From Niastella populi (GTDB lineage: Bacteria > Bacteroidota > Bacteroidia > Chitinophagales > Chitinophagaceae), in assembly GCF_002078015.1 (NCBI RefSeq), contig NZ_LWBP01000190.1, positions 1-64,000 of the forward strand: DNA of 64,000 nt, in the 5' to 3' direction. Positions 54,555 to 62,495 of the stretch are shown piece by piece. Numbering within the stretch: the first letter of the stretch is position 1; every line of letters starts with the position of its first letter. The notes under the pieces were generated by a model. It made no database searches and was not told where the DNA came from. It saw nothing but the letters and a program-made list of their open reading frames with translations. The translations under genes and the position numbers were made by a program.

Positions 54555-56261
54555 TTAAGCTAAATGATACTCGGCAAGGCCAGTTAAATAACTGTATAGT
54601 GGTTGCAAACGGTTGTATACTGTCTGGTAGGCAGCCATATCTGACGGGGTGCCAACATGGGCATTCCAGTAATTGGTCCAGTAAATATCATCCGTTTGTC
54701 CGTAAAGCAGGGTATCTGCTTTGAGTTTCGCCTTACGTGCGTCTGATAACGGCACCCTGTACAAAATATCCACCGCATCGTTGATCAATGCATTTGGATC
54801 CATTGGATTGGGCAGCAGCCTTGTAAACGCAACCGGATCTATGATCAACGTTGTATTGTTGCGCATATAGCCGGTAGTCATCAGCTGTTCAATTAACCTA
54901 TGGCGCTTTATAATGGTATCGTGGTTGATCCACATTTCATAGTACGCTGGTAACTGGTGGTAAGCAGGCCATCCCGATACGCTCGGCGGATCGCAAATGT
55001 TCTGCTGCATCAGTTCCGACTGGTTGCGCAGGTAATCCCACATATCGTATTGAGCGGCATAATTCGATGCATCGGGAAATGCCACATCGAACTCCCTTAC
55101 CATGCCTACAATCATTTCGAGAGGACTTTTGATCAAACATCCCTGGCTAAGCACATCGAAGAAATGTTCGCTTTTCAGCAGGGTTGCCAGCACCGGTTTT
55201 ATTTCCCAGCCGCCATCGCGGAACTGCTGGGCCAGGGGCTTTATAACGTTGGTGAGTGTATCGGGTTCAATAGTGTAATAAACAAACCATGTGTACAGTC
55301 TTTTTACAATGAATTCAGAAACCTCAACCTGCTTTGCAAAGATCATGTTCAACAGATCATCGAGCTCAGCTTCGCCGCCGGTAGCATCGCTGCGGCCGGC
55401 TATTACGGTTCCGTTATAGAAAGAAGAGAATGTTTTACTGTTCTTGTCATGCGCTTCAGGCCTGAAGAATACCGATTCATCATCGGGTTTTATACGCCAG
55501 CCGGTCAATACCCGGGCTGCTGCCACCACATCATCTTCCGTGTAGTTGGGATTGTTTTCCTTTCCCAATGTAAACAGCTCCTGTAACTCACGGGCGTAGT
55601 TCTCATCAGGCGCGGTATAAGTATTCAGGTACCCATTGAGGTAACGCAGCATAGCCACGTTGAGGGTCATGTCCTTTACCAGTGTTTTGAAATTGCCGAC
55701 CGCGCTTTGCGTCAACAGCACGTTGTATTTATAACCATAGGTAGCGGTTTCATACATCGACAATTCGGTTGTAAAATGATTATGCCAGAACAGCACCATC
55801 TTTTCGCGAATGCTTCTGTCCTGGTTGATCATGTTACCGATCCACCATGCTTTCAGTGAACCTGCCCTTTTGCTGTTGGCTGTACCATCAGTAGATACCG
55901 TATTCACCCAGGTAGATCCCTGCGCTACCGTTGTATCGGGATCGGCGGCATCGATGTCGGTATTGTCGTAATTTTTTAAAGGAGGTGCGGGCAAACCGGT
56001 TGGTACGTTCAACAATTCATCAACCGCCGCTGAAGGTGACATTGCAAGAAAATGATTGATGTCTGCTACTTTCGCCCCGAACATGGTACGTTTAAGTAAG
56101 TGCGCTACTTCCTTTCTTGTCCAGGCGCCGGTGTAAGGTGCTAAGCCGGAATAAATTTGACGCAAGCCTGCATAGGGCATTGGAGAAGGAGCCTTCGATC
56201 TCCTTTTCAGCGTGAAGAATTCTCTTCTATCCATAAGGTTGATTTTGGTGGATTGCTTCAT
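54555..56261 (-). CDS. DUF1800 protein
   Basis: 568 residues from the ATG at 56261, which has AAGG 9 bp upstream. Family blocks include EVAHLLKRTMFGAKVADI, MVLFWHNHFTTELSMYE, ENYARELQELFTLGKENNPNYTEDDVVAAARVLTGWRI, FIVKRLYTWFVYY and DPPSVSGWPAYHQ. The basic RREFFTLKRRS near the start recalls a Tat-type motif, but no long hydrophobic stretch follows. A longer frame to 56363 adds an improbable N-terminus. It is translated just before the DUF1501 partner. Confidence 0.9.
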   Translation of the reverse strand: MKQSTKINLMDRREFFTLKRRSKAPSPMPYAGLRQIYSGLAPYTGAWTRKEVAHLLKRTMFGAKVADINHFLAMSPSAAVDELLNVPTGLPAPPLKNYDNTDIDAADPDTTVAQGSTWVNTVSTDGTANSKRAGSLKAWWIGNMINQDRSIREKMVLFWHNHFTTELSMYETATYGYKYNVLLTQSAVGNFKTLVKDMTLNVAMLRYLNGYLNTYTAPDENYARELQELFTLGKENNPNYTEDDVVAAARVLTGWRIKPDDESVFFRPEAHDKNSKTFSSFYNGTVIAGRSDATGGEAELDDLLNMIFAKQVEVSEFIVKRLYTWFVYYTIEPDTLTNVIKPLAQQFRDGGWEIKPVLATLLKSEHFFDVLSQGCLIKSPLEMIVGMVREFDVAFPDASNYAAQYDMWDYLRNQSELMQQNICDPPSVSGWPAYHQLPAYYEMWINHDTIIKRHRLIEQLMTTGYMRNNTTLIIDPVAFTRLLPNPMDPNALINDAVDILYRVPLSDARKAKLKADTLLYGQTDDIYWTNYWNAHVGTPSDMAAYQTVYNRLQPLYSYLTGLAEYHLA

Positions 56262-56387
56262 ATGGTCGGCCTTTTGACTACATGATGACAATCCAATTAT
56301 GGCTGTGCTTGAACAAAAATGTTGCCACTTGATGATTTGGGGATAAGTGACGTACATTTTCATATAACGCTAGTACAAGTACGAACA

Positions 56388-56422
56388 TAAAAAAAGCTGC
56401 CTCTCAATGAGAAGCAGCTTTC
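56388..56422 (-). terminator. Hairpin terminator after the thiolase gene
   Basis: AAGCTGCCTCTC (56394-56405) pairs with GAGAAGCAGCTT (56409-56420) over a 3 nt loop with one mismatch; the minus strand continues with a T run. Confidence 0.88.
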
Positions 56423-56441
56423 TATATAGTAACTATTTTTA

Positions 56442-57617
56442 CTAATTAATATTTTCTATAATTCCTGCAATCCCCTGTCCGCCGCCAACACATGCCGTAA
56501 CAATACCATACTTCTTATTAAGGCGCTTCATATCATGAGTAATTTGTATAGTTAGCTTACAACCGGTACAACCTAAAGGATGACCCAATGCAATAGCCCC
56601 ACCGTTTATATTTACTATTTCAGGATTTATTCCTAACGTACGGATAACCGCTAAGGCCTGTGATGCAAACGCCTCGTTCAATTCAACCAGGTCTATCTGG
56701 CCGAGGCTCATCGATGCCTGCTTCAATACTTTTGGAACCGCTTCAACCGGACCAATACCCATAACACGGGGATGCACGCCCGCAGAAGCACAGGCAACCA
56801 ATCGGGCAATAGGTTTCAAACCCAGCTCGTTCACCATTCTTTCACTCATTACAATTACGAAGGCGGCGCCATCGCTCGTTTGTGATGAGTTACCCGCGGT
56901 TACCGTTCCATTGGCGGCAAATACGGGCTTCAGTTTATTCAGCACTTCTATGCTGGTGTCTTTGCGCGGGCCTTCATCGGTATCAACCACAAAACTGCGG
57001 GTCTTCTTTTTATTCTTTTCATCGAGGTAAACCTCTTCAACCGTAACGGGCAAAATGCCGTTCTTGAAATAACCGTTTGTAATGGCGTTGATGGCTTTCT
57101 GATGCGATTGGTAAGAAAATACATCCTGATCTTCGCGGCTTACATTATACTCTTTGGCAACTGCTTCGGCAGTTAAACCCATACTTAAGTAATAGTCGGG
57201 TTCGTCTTTGGCAATGGAATAAGCCGGTACGGTTTTCCAGCCTGCCGTGGGCACCAGGCTCATGCTTTCAGTACCACCGGCAATGATACATTCGGCCATA
57301 CCGCTGCGGATCTTGGCGGTAGCAATGGCGATGGTTTCGAGGCCCGATGCACAATACCGGTTCACGGTAGCGCCCGGCGTATCGAAACCAATGGCGCGGG
57401 CAGCGATGATCCTGCCAACCTGCAAACCCTGTTCGGCTTCGGGAACGGCATTTCCTACAAGCACATCGTCGACCCGCTTAGGGTCGAGCTGCGGAACAGA
57501 AGCCATCAGTCCTTTGATCACATCAACGGCCAGGTCATCGGGCCGGTAAAATCTGAATCCACCTCTTTTGGCTTTGCCAACCGCAGTGCGGTAACCAGCT
57601 ACTATATACGCTTCCAT
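56442..57617 (-). CDS. Acetyl-CoA C-acyltransferase (thiolase)
   Basis: 391 residues. Nucleophile Cys89 in TVNRYCASGLETIA, the NEAFASQALAVIR block, base His in NGGAIALGHPLGCTG and the C-terminal acid/base Cys in VTACVGGGQGIA complete the thiolase catalytic set. It cleaves or condenses beta-ketoacyl-CoA in fatty acid beta-oxidation or acetoacetyl-CoA metabolism. It most resembles the FadA/FadI type by the RxYCASGLxT motif. No fadB-like gene is next to it, so a stand-alone promoter is assumed. Confidence 0.93.
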   Translation of the reverse strand: MEAYIVAGYRTAVGKAKRGGFRFYRPDDLAVDVIKGLMASVPQLDPKRVDDVLVGNAVPEAEQGLQVGRIIAARAIGFDTPGATVNRYCASGLETIAIATAKIRSGMAECIIAGGTESMSLVPTAGWKTVPAYSIAKDEPDYYLSMGLTAEAVAKEYNVSREDQDVFSYQSHQKAINAITNGYFKNGILPVTVEEVYLDEKNKKKTRSFVVDTDEGPRKDTSIEVLNKLKPVFAANGTVTAGNSSQTSDGAAFVIVMSERMVNELGLKPIARLVACASAGVHPRVMGIGPVEAVPKVLKQASMSLGQIDLVELNEAFASQALAVIRTLGINPEIVNINGGAIALGHPLGCTGCKLTIQITHDMKRLNKKYGIVTACVGGGQGIAGIIENIN

Positions 57618-57937
57618 ATATAAAGTTTAATAATTAGCTAATTTGATAATTCGATAATTTGATAATGAAATACAGTTTGTTGTTCCCGGCGCCGGTACAC
57701 CTCCCCTGCTGCTGTTGCGTCGCACGCTTCATCGTTCCGCGCCCTGCTCATCAATCCACTAGTTGTTTATGCAACCTTCTATCTCAAAGATAAGGATTGG
57801 CAGCAGGAAAACCAAAATGCACTGCGCTCCACAGCGCCCGGTTGAAAGTCAGGATTTCACTTGCAAATGCGCTTTAATTTGTTAAATTTTGCCTCGCATA
57901 GTAACTTACTTAATCCTGTACTTTTCAATCAATTATA
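57618..57937. other. Divergent intergenic region, thiolase / DUF4424-like gene
   Basis: 320 bp without a gene. Just upstream of thiolase, 57628-57666 has repeated TTGATAATT/TCGATAATT words. Upstream of 57938 an AT-rich stretch (TTTAATTTGTTAAATTTTGCC, about 57872-57892) is a possible promoter but not a clean consensus. Confidence 0.45.
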
Positions 57938-59080
57938 ATGTTTATCAAGAAGCTCCCCGGCATCTTTTTGTCACTGCTGTTTTTGCTATCCGTATCAGTA
58001 TGCTTCGCAAACGACGGCGCTTTTAGAACAGCGGGCAATCAGTTAATTCCGATGTATGAAACGGATATTACCGTTAAAAAAGAGATCCTTACCATCAACA
58101 GATCAGGTTCGGGCAAGGCGTCAATTACCGTTTATTATGAATTCTTCAATCCTAAAGCAACTAAAGAACTGGAAGTAGGTTTTGAGGCGGTATCACCTTA
58201 TGGCGATGTCACTGTTCAACCCGTGAACGGCCAACATCCATACATTACGAAGTTCACTGTAAATATGAATGAAGAAGCAATTCCATTTAAGGTGGCAATC
58301 GTTAGCGACAGCCTGTATTACCGTAACGGAAAATTCAAATCAAAAACACTTGCGCAGGCCTTAAAGGAAAGCGACGAAAATGATGTAGTCGATTTTTTTT
58401 ATGTGTATCATTTCAAGGCGCTATTCAGGCCCGGAATAAATATCATAAAACATACGTATACTGTCGATCTTTCCACCTCCGTTATTGAGCACTATACACT
58501 GAAATATATACTTACAGCTGCGGGGCGATGGGCAAACCGCCAGATTGATGATTTCACCTTACAGATAAATATGGGTGGGCTGCAGGATATCTGGATAACG
58601 AATACTTTCTTTTCCAATATTTCTGAATGGCAGTTGCCGGAAACGGTAAAAGGAATTCACTTAAAAAAGAATAAGAAGGATAAGGGGATAACCGATACTT
58701 CGCAATTTGTTGTACGCAACGGAACGTTGACATTTCAAAAGCTGAATTTCAAACCCGTAGGGGAGCTTTATATAGAATCATACACAAACTGGTTTTATTA
58801 TGGTTTTCAGGATGAGAAAATGAGAGATGATTATTTTAACTGCAAACGCGACCGTTTGCCGTTTTCCATTGAGGACCAGGATTACATAAAGAAGCCTTCT
58901 GATGAGCTGTCAAAAAGGATCTTGAAAAACCTGCCCTTTGCCAGGCGGGGCTATATCTTTAAATCGCCTGAATTACAGTCTTATTTTGAAAGGCAACGCT
59001 GGTATAAAAAAGACGAAACCTATCAACCCGTACTTGCCGGCTTAACCCAAAAAGAACAGGCCTGGCTAAACAGGCTGTGA
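57938..59080 (+). CDS. Secreted DUF4424-like protein
   Basis: 380 residues with a signal peptide (LSLLFLLSVSVCFA). After cleavage, NDGAFRTAGNQLIPMYETDITVKKEILTI resembles the start of DUF4424 proteins (NDGA...GNQLIP...E...I...KE), followed by a beta-rich domain with ASITVYYEFFNP. The remainder is not recognised. Likely periplasmic or surface. Function unknown. Its TGA stop is the first three bases of a heptad repeat array. Confidence 0.65.
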   Translation: MFIKKLPGIFLSLLFLLSVSVCFANDGAFRTAGNQLIPMYETDITVKKEILTINRSGSGKASITVYYEFFNPKATKELEVGFEAVSPYGDVTVQPVNGQHPYITKFTVNMNEEAIPFKVAIVSDSLYYRNGKFKSKTLAQALKESDENDVVDFFYVYHFKALFRPGINIIKHTYTVDLSTSVIEHYTLKYILTAAGRWANRQIDDFTLQINMGGLQDIWITNTFFSNISEWQLPETVKGIHLKKNKKDKGITDTSQFVVRNGTLTFQKLNFKPVGELYIESYTNWFYYGFQDEKMRDDYFNCKRDRLPFSIEDQDYIKKPSDELSKRILKNLPFARRGYIFKSPELQSYFERQRWYKKDETYQPVLAGLTQKEQAWLNRL

Positions 59081-59182
59081 ACCGGGAACTGAGAACTGAG
59101 AACTGTGAACTATGAACTGTGAACTGGGAACTATGAACTATGAACAGTGAACAGAGAACTGTGAACTGGGAACTATGAATTA
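59078..59182. repeat. TGAACTR-type heptanucleotide tandem repeat
   Basis: About fifteen 7 bp units: TGAACTA, TGAACTG, GGAACTG, AGAACTG and TGAACAG variants. The array starts in the stop codon of the DUF4424-like gene and stops 16 bp before the pyrD ATG, occupying the entire intergenic region. Confidence 0.9.
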
Positions 59183-59197
59183 TCTTCGCACCGAATT

Positions 59198-60286
59198 ATG
59201 TATAACTTACTTCGCCGCCTGTTGTTTTGCTTTCCGACCGAACCGGTCCATTATTTTTCAATGAACATGATGAAAATGGGCTGTTCCTCGGGGTTCATCC
59301 GCAAAAGCATTTCCGCCCAATTCACCCCCAACAAAGGAGAATTGTCAAAAGAACTCTTTGGCCTCAGGTTTAAAAACCCGGTAGGATTGGCAGCCGGTTT
59401 CGACAAAAACGCCCTGTACCTTACCGAGCTGGAAGCCCTGGGTTTTGGCTTTGTTGAAATTGGCACCGTAACGCCCAAACCCCAGGCCGGTAATGACAAA
59501 CCACGCCTGTTCCGCTTACCTAAGGACAAAGCGCTTATCAATCGCATGGGTTTTAACAATGACGGGGTGAATGTAGTAGTACAACGGTTGAAAGATTGGA
59601 AAGACAAACAGTTGGCAATGGGCAAAGGCTCCCCTTCTACCCCCGGTCACCCGCGCCTCATCATTGGTGGTAACATTGGGAAGAACAAGGTCACTCCTAA
59701 CGAAGACGCCTGGAAAGATTACGAGATCTGCTTCCGCGCACTGTTCGATTGTGTTGATTACTTTGTGGTGAACGTAAGCTCGCCCAACACCCCCGGCCTG
59801 CGCGAATTACAGGAAAAAGATTCGCTGCGGAAGATCCTTTCGCATTTACAAACCATCAACCAGCAGGAAAGCGGCCCCGAAAGTGACCGCAAACCCAAAC
59901 CGATCTTATTAAAGATAGCGCCCGACCTCACACCGCAGCAAATTGACGATGTGATCGACCTGGCCATGGAAATAAAACTCGATGGACTGGTTGCTTCCAA
60001 CACTACCATCAGCCGCGAACAGCTGCACACCACCGGGCAGGAACTGGAAGCCATTGGCGCGGGTGGCTTAAGCGGCGCACCCGTTCGCCGGCGCTCTACC
60101 GAAATAGTAAAATACATTCATCAAAAAACAAAGGGCCAGTTACCCGTTATTGCTTCCGGCGGTATTTTCACTGCTGCCGATGCTAAAGAAAAACTCGCCG
60201 CCGGCGCTGCCCTGGTACAGGTATGGACGGGTTTTGTTTATGAAGGGCCATCGATTGTAAAGAACATTTGCAACGGGCTGTCCTGA
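59198..60286 (+). CDS. pyrD: Dihydroorotate dehydrogenase (quinone), class 2
   Basis: 362 residues. The N-terminal helix pair (about 1-30, LLRRLLFCFPTEPVHYF) is the membrane/quinone tunnel segment of class 2 enzymes. Then come GLAAGFDKNA (FMN phosphate side), FVEIGTVTPKPQ, NRMGFNNDG, VNVSSPNTPGLRELQ with the serine base of class 2, LLKIAPDLT, DGLVASNTTI, GGLSGAPVR and VIASGGIFTAADA. It oxidises dihydroorotate to orotate in pyrimidine synthesis, passing electrons to menaquinone. No other pyr genes are adjacent. Confidence 0.95.
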   Translation: MYNLLRRLLFCFPTEPVHYFSMNMMKMGCSSGFIRKSISAQFTPNKGELSKELFGLRFKNPVGLAAGFDKNALYLTELEALGFGFVEIGTVTPKPQAGNDKPRLFRLPKDKALINRMGFNNDGVNVVVQRLKDWKDKQLAMGKGSPSTPGHPRLIIGGNIGKNKVTPNEDAWKDYEICFRALFDCVDYFVVNVSSPNTPGLRELQEKDSLRKILSHLQTINQQESGPESDRKPKPILLKIAPDLTPQQIDDVIDLAMEIKLDGLVASNTTISREQLHTTGQELEAIGAGGLSGAPVRRRSTEIVKYIHQKTKGQLPVIASGGIFTAADAKEKLAAGAALVQVWTGFVYEGPSIVKNICNGLS

Positions 60287-60541
60287 CCGTACTTAATAAA
60301 AACTTCTTTCCGGTTGAAACATTCGGGCATCAGCTCCTACTAATAGGATACTTTGGTGCAAACCTCAGGCACAGCCTCGCCTAAGACTATATACGGTATA
60401 TTAAACCGCTATATATGGCAATCTTACCGGTTCAACCCGAAAAAGTATTAGCATTACTCTTTACGTTGGCCGACCGCCGTAACCTGTTTTATGCGGGTTT
60501 TCGCATTGACAATTGCTAATTGCCAAATGGCCCGGCCGCCT

Positions 60542-60549
60542 TATTTTTG
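60542..60549 (+). promoter_or_regulatory. -7 promoter element for the TerC-family gene
   Basis: TATTTTTG fits TAnnTTTG, with a TTG about 18 bp upstream (60521-60523) as possible -33. The leader would be about 20 nt to the ATG at 60576. Confidence 0.6.
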
Positions 60550-60575
60550 CCCATCATTTTTATTACCCAACCATC

Positions 60576-61370
60576 ATGCAAGAACTATTTACTTTAGATG
60601 CACTTGTCAGTTTACTGACCCTTACCGTACTTGAAGTCGTGTTAGGTATCGACAACGTTATCTTCGTGTCTATATTAATGGGCCGCCTTGATAAAAAGCA
60701 ACAACTGAAAGCCCGCCGCATCTGGATGATTGCCGGTATTGCCGTGCGTATCTGTTTACTGATGGGTATTGGCTGGCTGGTAAAAAATGGTAATTCGGAA
60801 CTGTTTGGTTTCAATTTCAATGATCAGCACTTTGCCTTTACCCTGCGTAACCTCATCATGCTTGCCGGTGGTTTGTTCCTGTTATATAAAACAGTTAAAG
60901 AAATTCACCATAAGCTGGAAGGGGAAGATGAAAAGTATGAGAGCAACCCCCGGAAAATGTCTTTTGGCGCGGTGATGGCCCAGATCATTGTTATCGATAT
61001 GGTGTTCTCGTTCGACAGTATCATTACTGCCGTTGGCCTGGCCCGTATCGTTAAGATCATGATCATTGCCGTGATCATAGCCATGGTCATCATGTTCTTT
61101 TTCTCTGATAAGATCGCCGATTTCATACACAAACATCCTACCCTCAAAATGCTGGCCCTGGCCTTCCTGTTGATGGTTGGTTTCAGCCTGTTCTTTGAAG
61201 GTCTTGAACCTGTTCACGGAAGCCATATTCAGAAGGGTTATATTTATTTCGCCATGGCCTTCTCGTTTGGCGTTGAAATGCTGAACATGTATATGCGTAA
61301 AAAGGCAAGAGGAAAAGCGGTTGAGCTGTACGAACCAATCGTAAAGAAAGAAGAACAAAATACTGTCTAA
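60576..61370 (+). CDS. TerC-family integral membrane protein
   Basis: 264 residues, seven hydrophobic helices. Conserved TerC acidic sites are in LEVVLGIDNVIFVSIL (near the N-terminus) and VIDMVFSFDSIITAVGLA (about 145-165). Family members (TerC, YkoY, Alx/MntP-type) are linked to manganese efflux and co-translocational metal loading of secreted enzymes. A TTG 63 bp upstream extends the frame across the promoter and is rejected. Confidence 0.92.
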   Translation: MQELFTLDALVSLLTLTVLEVVLGIDNVIFVSILMGRLDKKQQLKARRIWMIAGIAVRICLLMGIGWLVKNGNSELFGFNFNDQHFAFTLRNLIMLAGGLFLLYKTVKEIHHKLEGEDEKYESNPRKMSFGAVMAQIIVIDMVFSFDSIITAVGLARIVKIMIIAVIIAMVIMFFFSDKIADFIHKHPTLKMLALAFLLMVGFSLFFEGLEPVHGSHIQKGYIYFAMAFSFGVEMLNMYMRKKARGKAVELYEPIVKKEEQNTV

Positions 61371-61376
61371 ATACCG

Positions 61377-61529
61377 TTTGTTGTTTGTGGTTTGTTGTTT
61401 GTGGTTTGTTGTTTGTGGTTTGTGGTTGTTCGTTTTACAGCTTTTAATTACTGGCGTACCGCATTGCAAGCTGTATAAACGCCTGAAGGCTGCTGCAATC
61501 AAAGAACCACAAACAACAAACCATAAACT
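61377..61529. repeat. TTTGTKG-type heptanucleotide repeat with inverted copy
   Basis: Eight 7 bp units alternate TTTGTTG and TTTGTGG at 61377-61432, directly after the TerC-family stop. At 61503-61526 the reverse complement appears (CCACAAACAACAAACC), next to the stop of the convergent rsmE. The two arms could pair in RNA as a long hairpin across the convergent junction. Confidence 0.85.
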
Positions 61530-62241
61530 ATAAGCTTAAGATTACCGCTGCTGCCATGCCTGCAGTTTCACTGCGCAGCCTCGTTTCGCCCAACGATACC
61601 GGAATAAAATAATGGTCAGTGGCAAAACTTATTTCCTCGTTGGTAAAATCACCTTCCGGCCCAATTAAAATGATCTGCGAGGGAAGCGATGCATTTACCA
61701 TTTCAGCCAGGCTTTGTTTCGAACCGGGCACGCAATGGGCTATAAATTTTTGGGTGGTATCTATTACATCTTCCTGTTTCAGCAGTTGCCCAAACCCAAC
61801 GGGCTGGTGCAATACGGGCAGCCATGCCTGTTGTGACTGCAACATGGCGCTTACCAGAATATTCTGCATCCGGTCGAACCGGAAATGTTGTTTTTCGGTT
61901 CTGTCGCACAGGAGCGGAATGATCTCAGTAATGCCCAGTTCCGTTGCTTTTTCAAGGAACCATTCGAAGCGGCTGTTGTTTTTCAGCAATGAGATAGCGA
62001 TACTGGTTTTGCGCCCTTTTCTTTGGGTAAATTCCCCGTTCAGCACGGTTACCCGGCATCGCTTTTTATGATCGTCTATAATAGAAGTAAGCAGCAGGGT
62101 GCCTTTTCCATCGGTCAAATGAAGTTGTTGGCCTTTTTTCATGCGCAGCACATTCACCACATGCTTCGAGGTATCTTCATCCAGTTCTATCTCTGGCTGG
62201 CCGGTAACATTATCCGAAATATAAAACCGTGGCAGATTCAT
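61528..62241 (-). CDS. rsmE: 16S rRNA (uracil-1498-N3)-methyltransferase RsmE
   Basis: 237 residues from the ATG at 62241, the usual length. N-terminal PUA-like domain (PRFYISDNV, HVVNVLRMKKGQQLHLTDGKG), then the SPOUT methyltransferase: SIALLKNNSRFEWFLEKATELGITEIIPL with the family EKATELG motif, the SAM-binding knot IILIGPEGDFTNEEISF, and VSLGETRLRSETAGMAA. It methylates U1498 of 16S rRNA. The longer frame to 62292 has no family homology. Confidence 0.95.
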   Translation of the reverse strand: MNLPRFYISDNVTGQPEIELDEDTSKHVVNVLRMKKGQQLHLTDGKGTLLLTSIIDDHKKRCRVTVLNGEFTQRKGRKTSIAISLLKNNSRFEWFLEKATELGITEIIPLLCDRTEKQHFRFDRMQNILVSAMLQSQQAWLPVLHQPVGFGQLLKQEDVIDTTQKFIAHCVPGSKQSLAEMVNASLPSQIILIGPEGDFTNEEISFATDHYFIPVSLGETRLRSETAGMAAAVILSL

Positions 62242-62299
62242 TCTTTGTTCTTTGATGCAAAATAATACATCCATGCATTTTATATACCACATGGCAGGT

Positions 62300-62335
62300 A
62301 AAACAAAAAAGTCCCGACTGTATCGTCAGAACTTT
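62300..62335 (-). terminator. Weak hairpin downstream of dnaB
   Basis: On the minus strand AAAGT..GAC pairs with GTC..ACTTT around a central bulge, followed by six T. The imperfect stem makes this a modest call. Confidence 0.45.
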
Positions 62336-62454
62336 CAGGATTAATTTTACAACCTTGATCGAATTAGAAGGATATTATACGCTAAAACGATGAACGCAAA
62401 ACGCTCTCCCCGCTCTTCATAATGTTCCAGATTATTCTGGAAAAACGCTTTTCA

Positions 62455-62495
62455 GAATACAGCGTTGAGCGTTAAGCGTTCGGCCTTTAGCGTTA
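62455..62495. repeat. AACGCTN-type heptanucleotide repeat at dnaB stop
   Basis: Read on the minus strand the dnaB TAA stop opens a set of 7 bp units AACGCTA, AAGGCCG, AACGCTT, AACGCTC and AACGCT. Only five units, but in the same position relative to the stop as at other loci in this window. Confidence 0.65.

Noticed and set aside
60287-60575. tRNA or small RNA gene between pyrD and the TerC-family gene
   Set aside because: No cloverleaf or strong hairpin could be drawn; only the TATTTTTG promoter element is supported.
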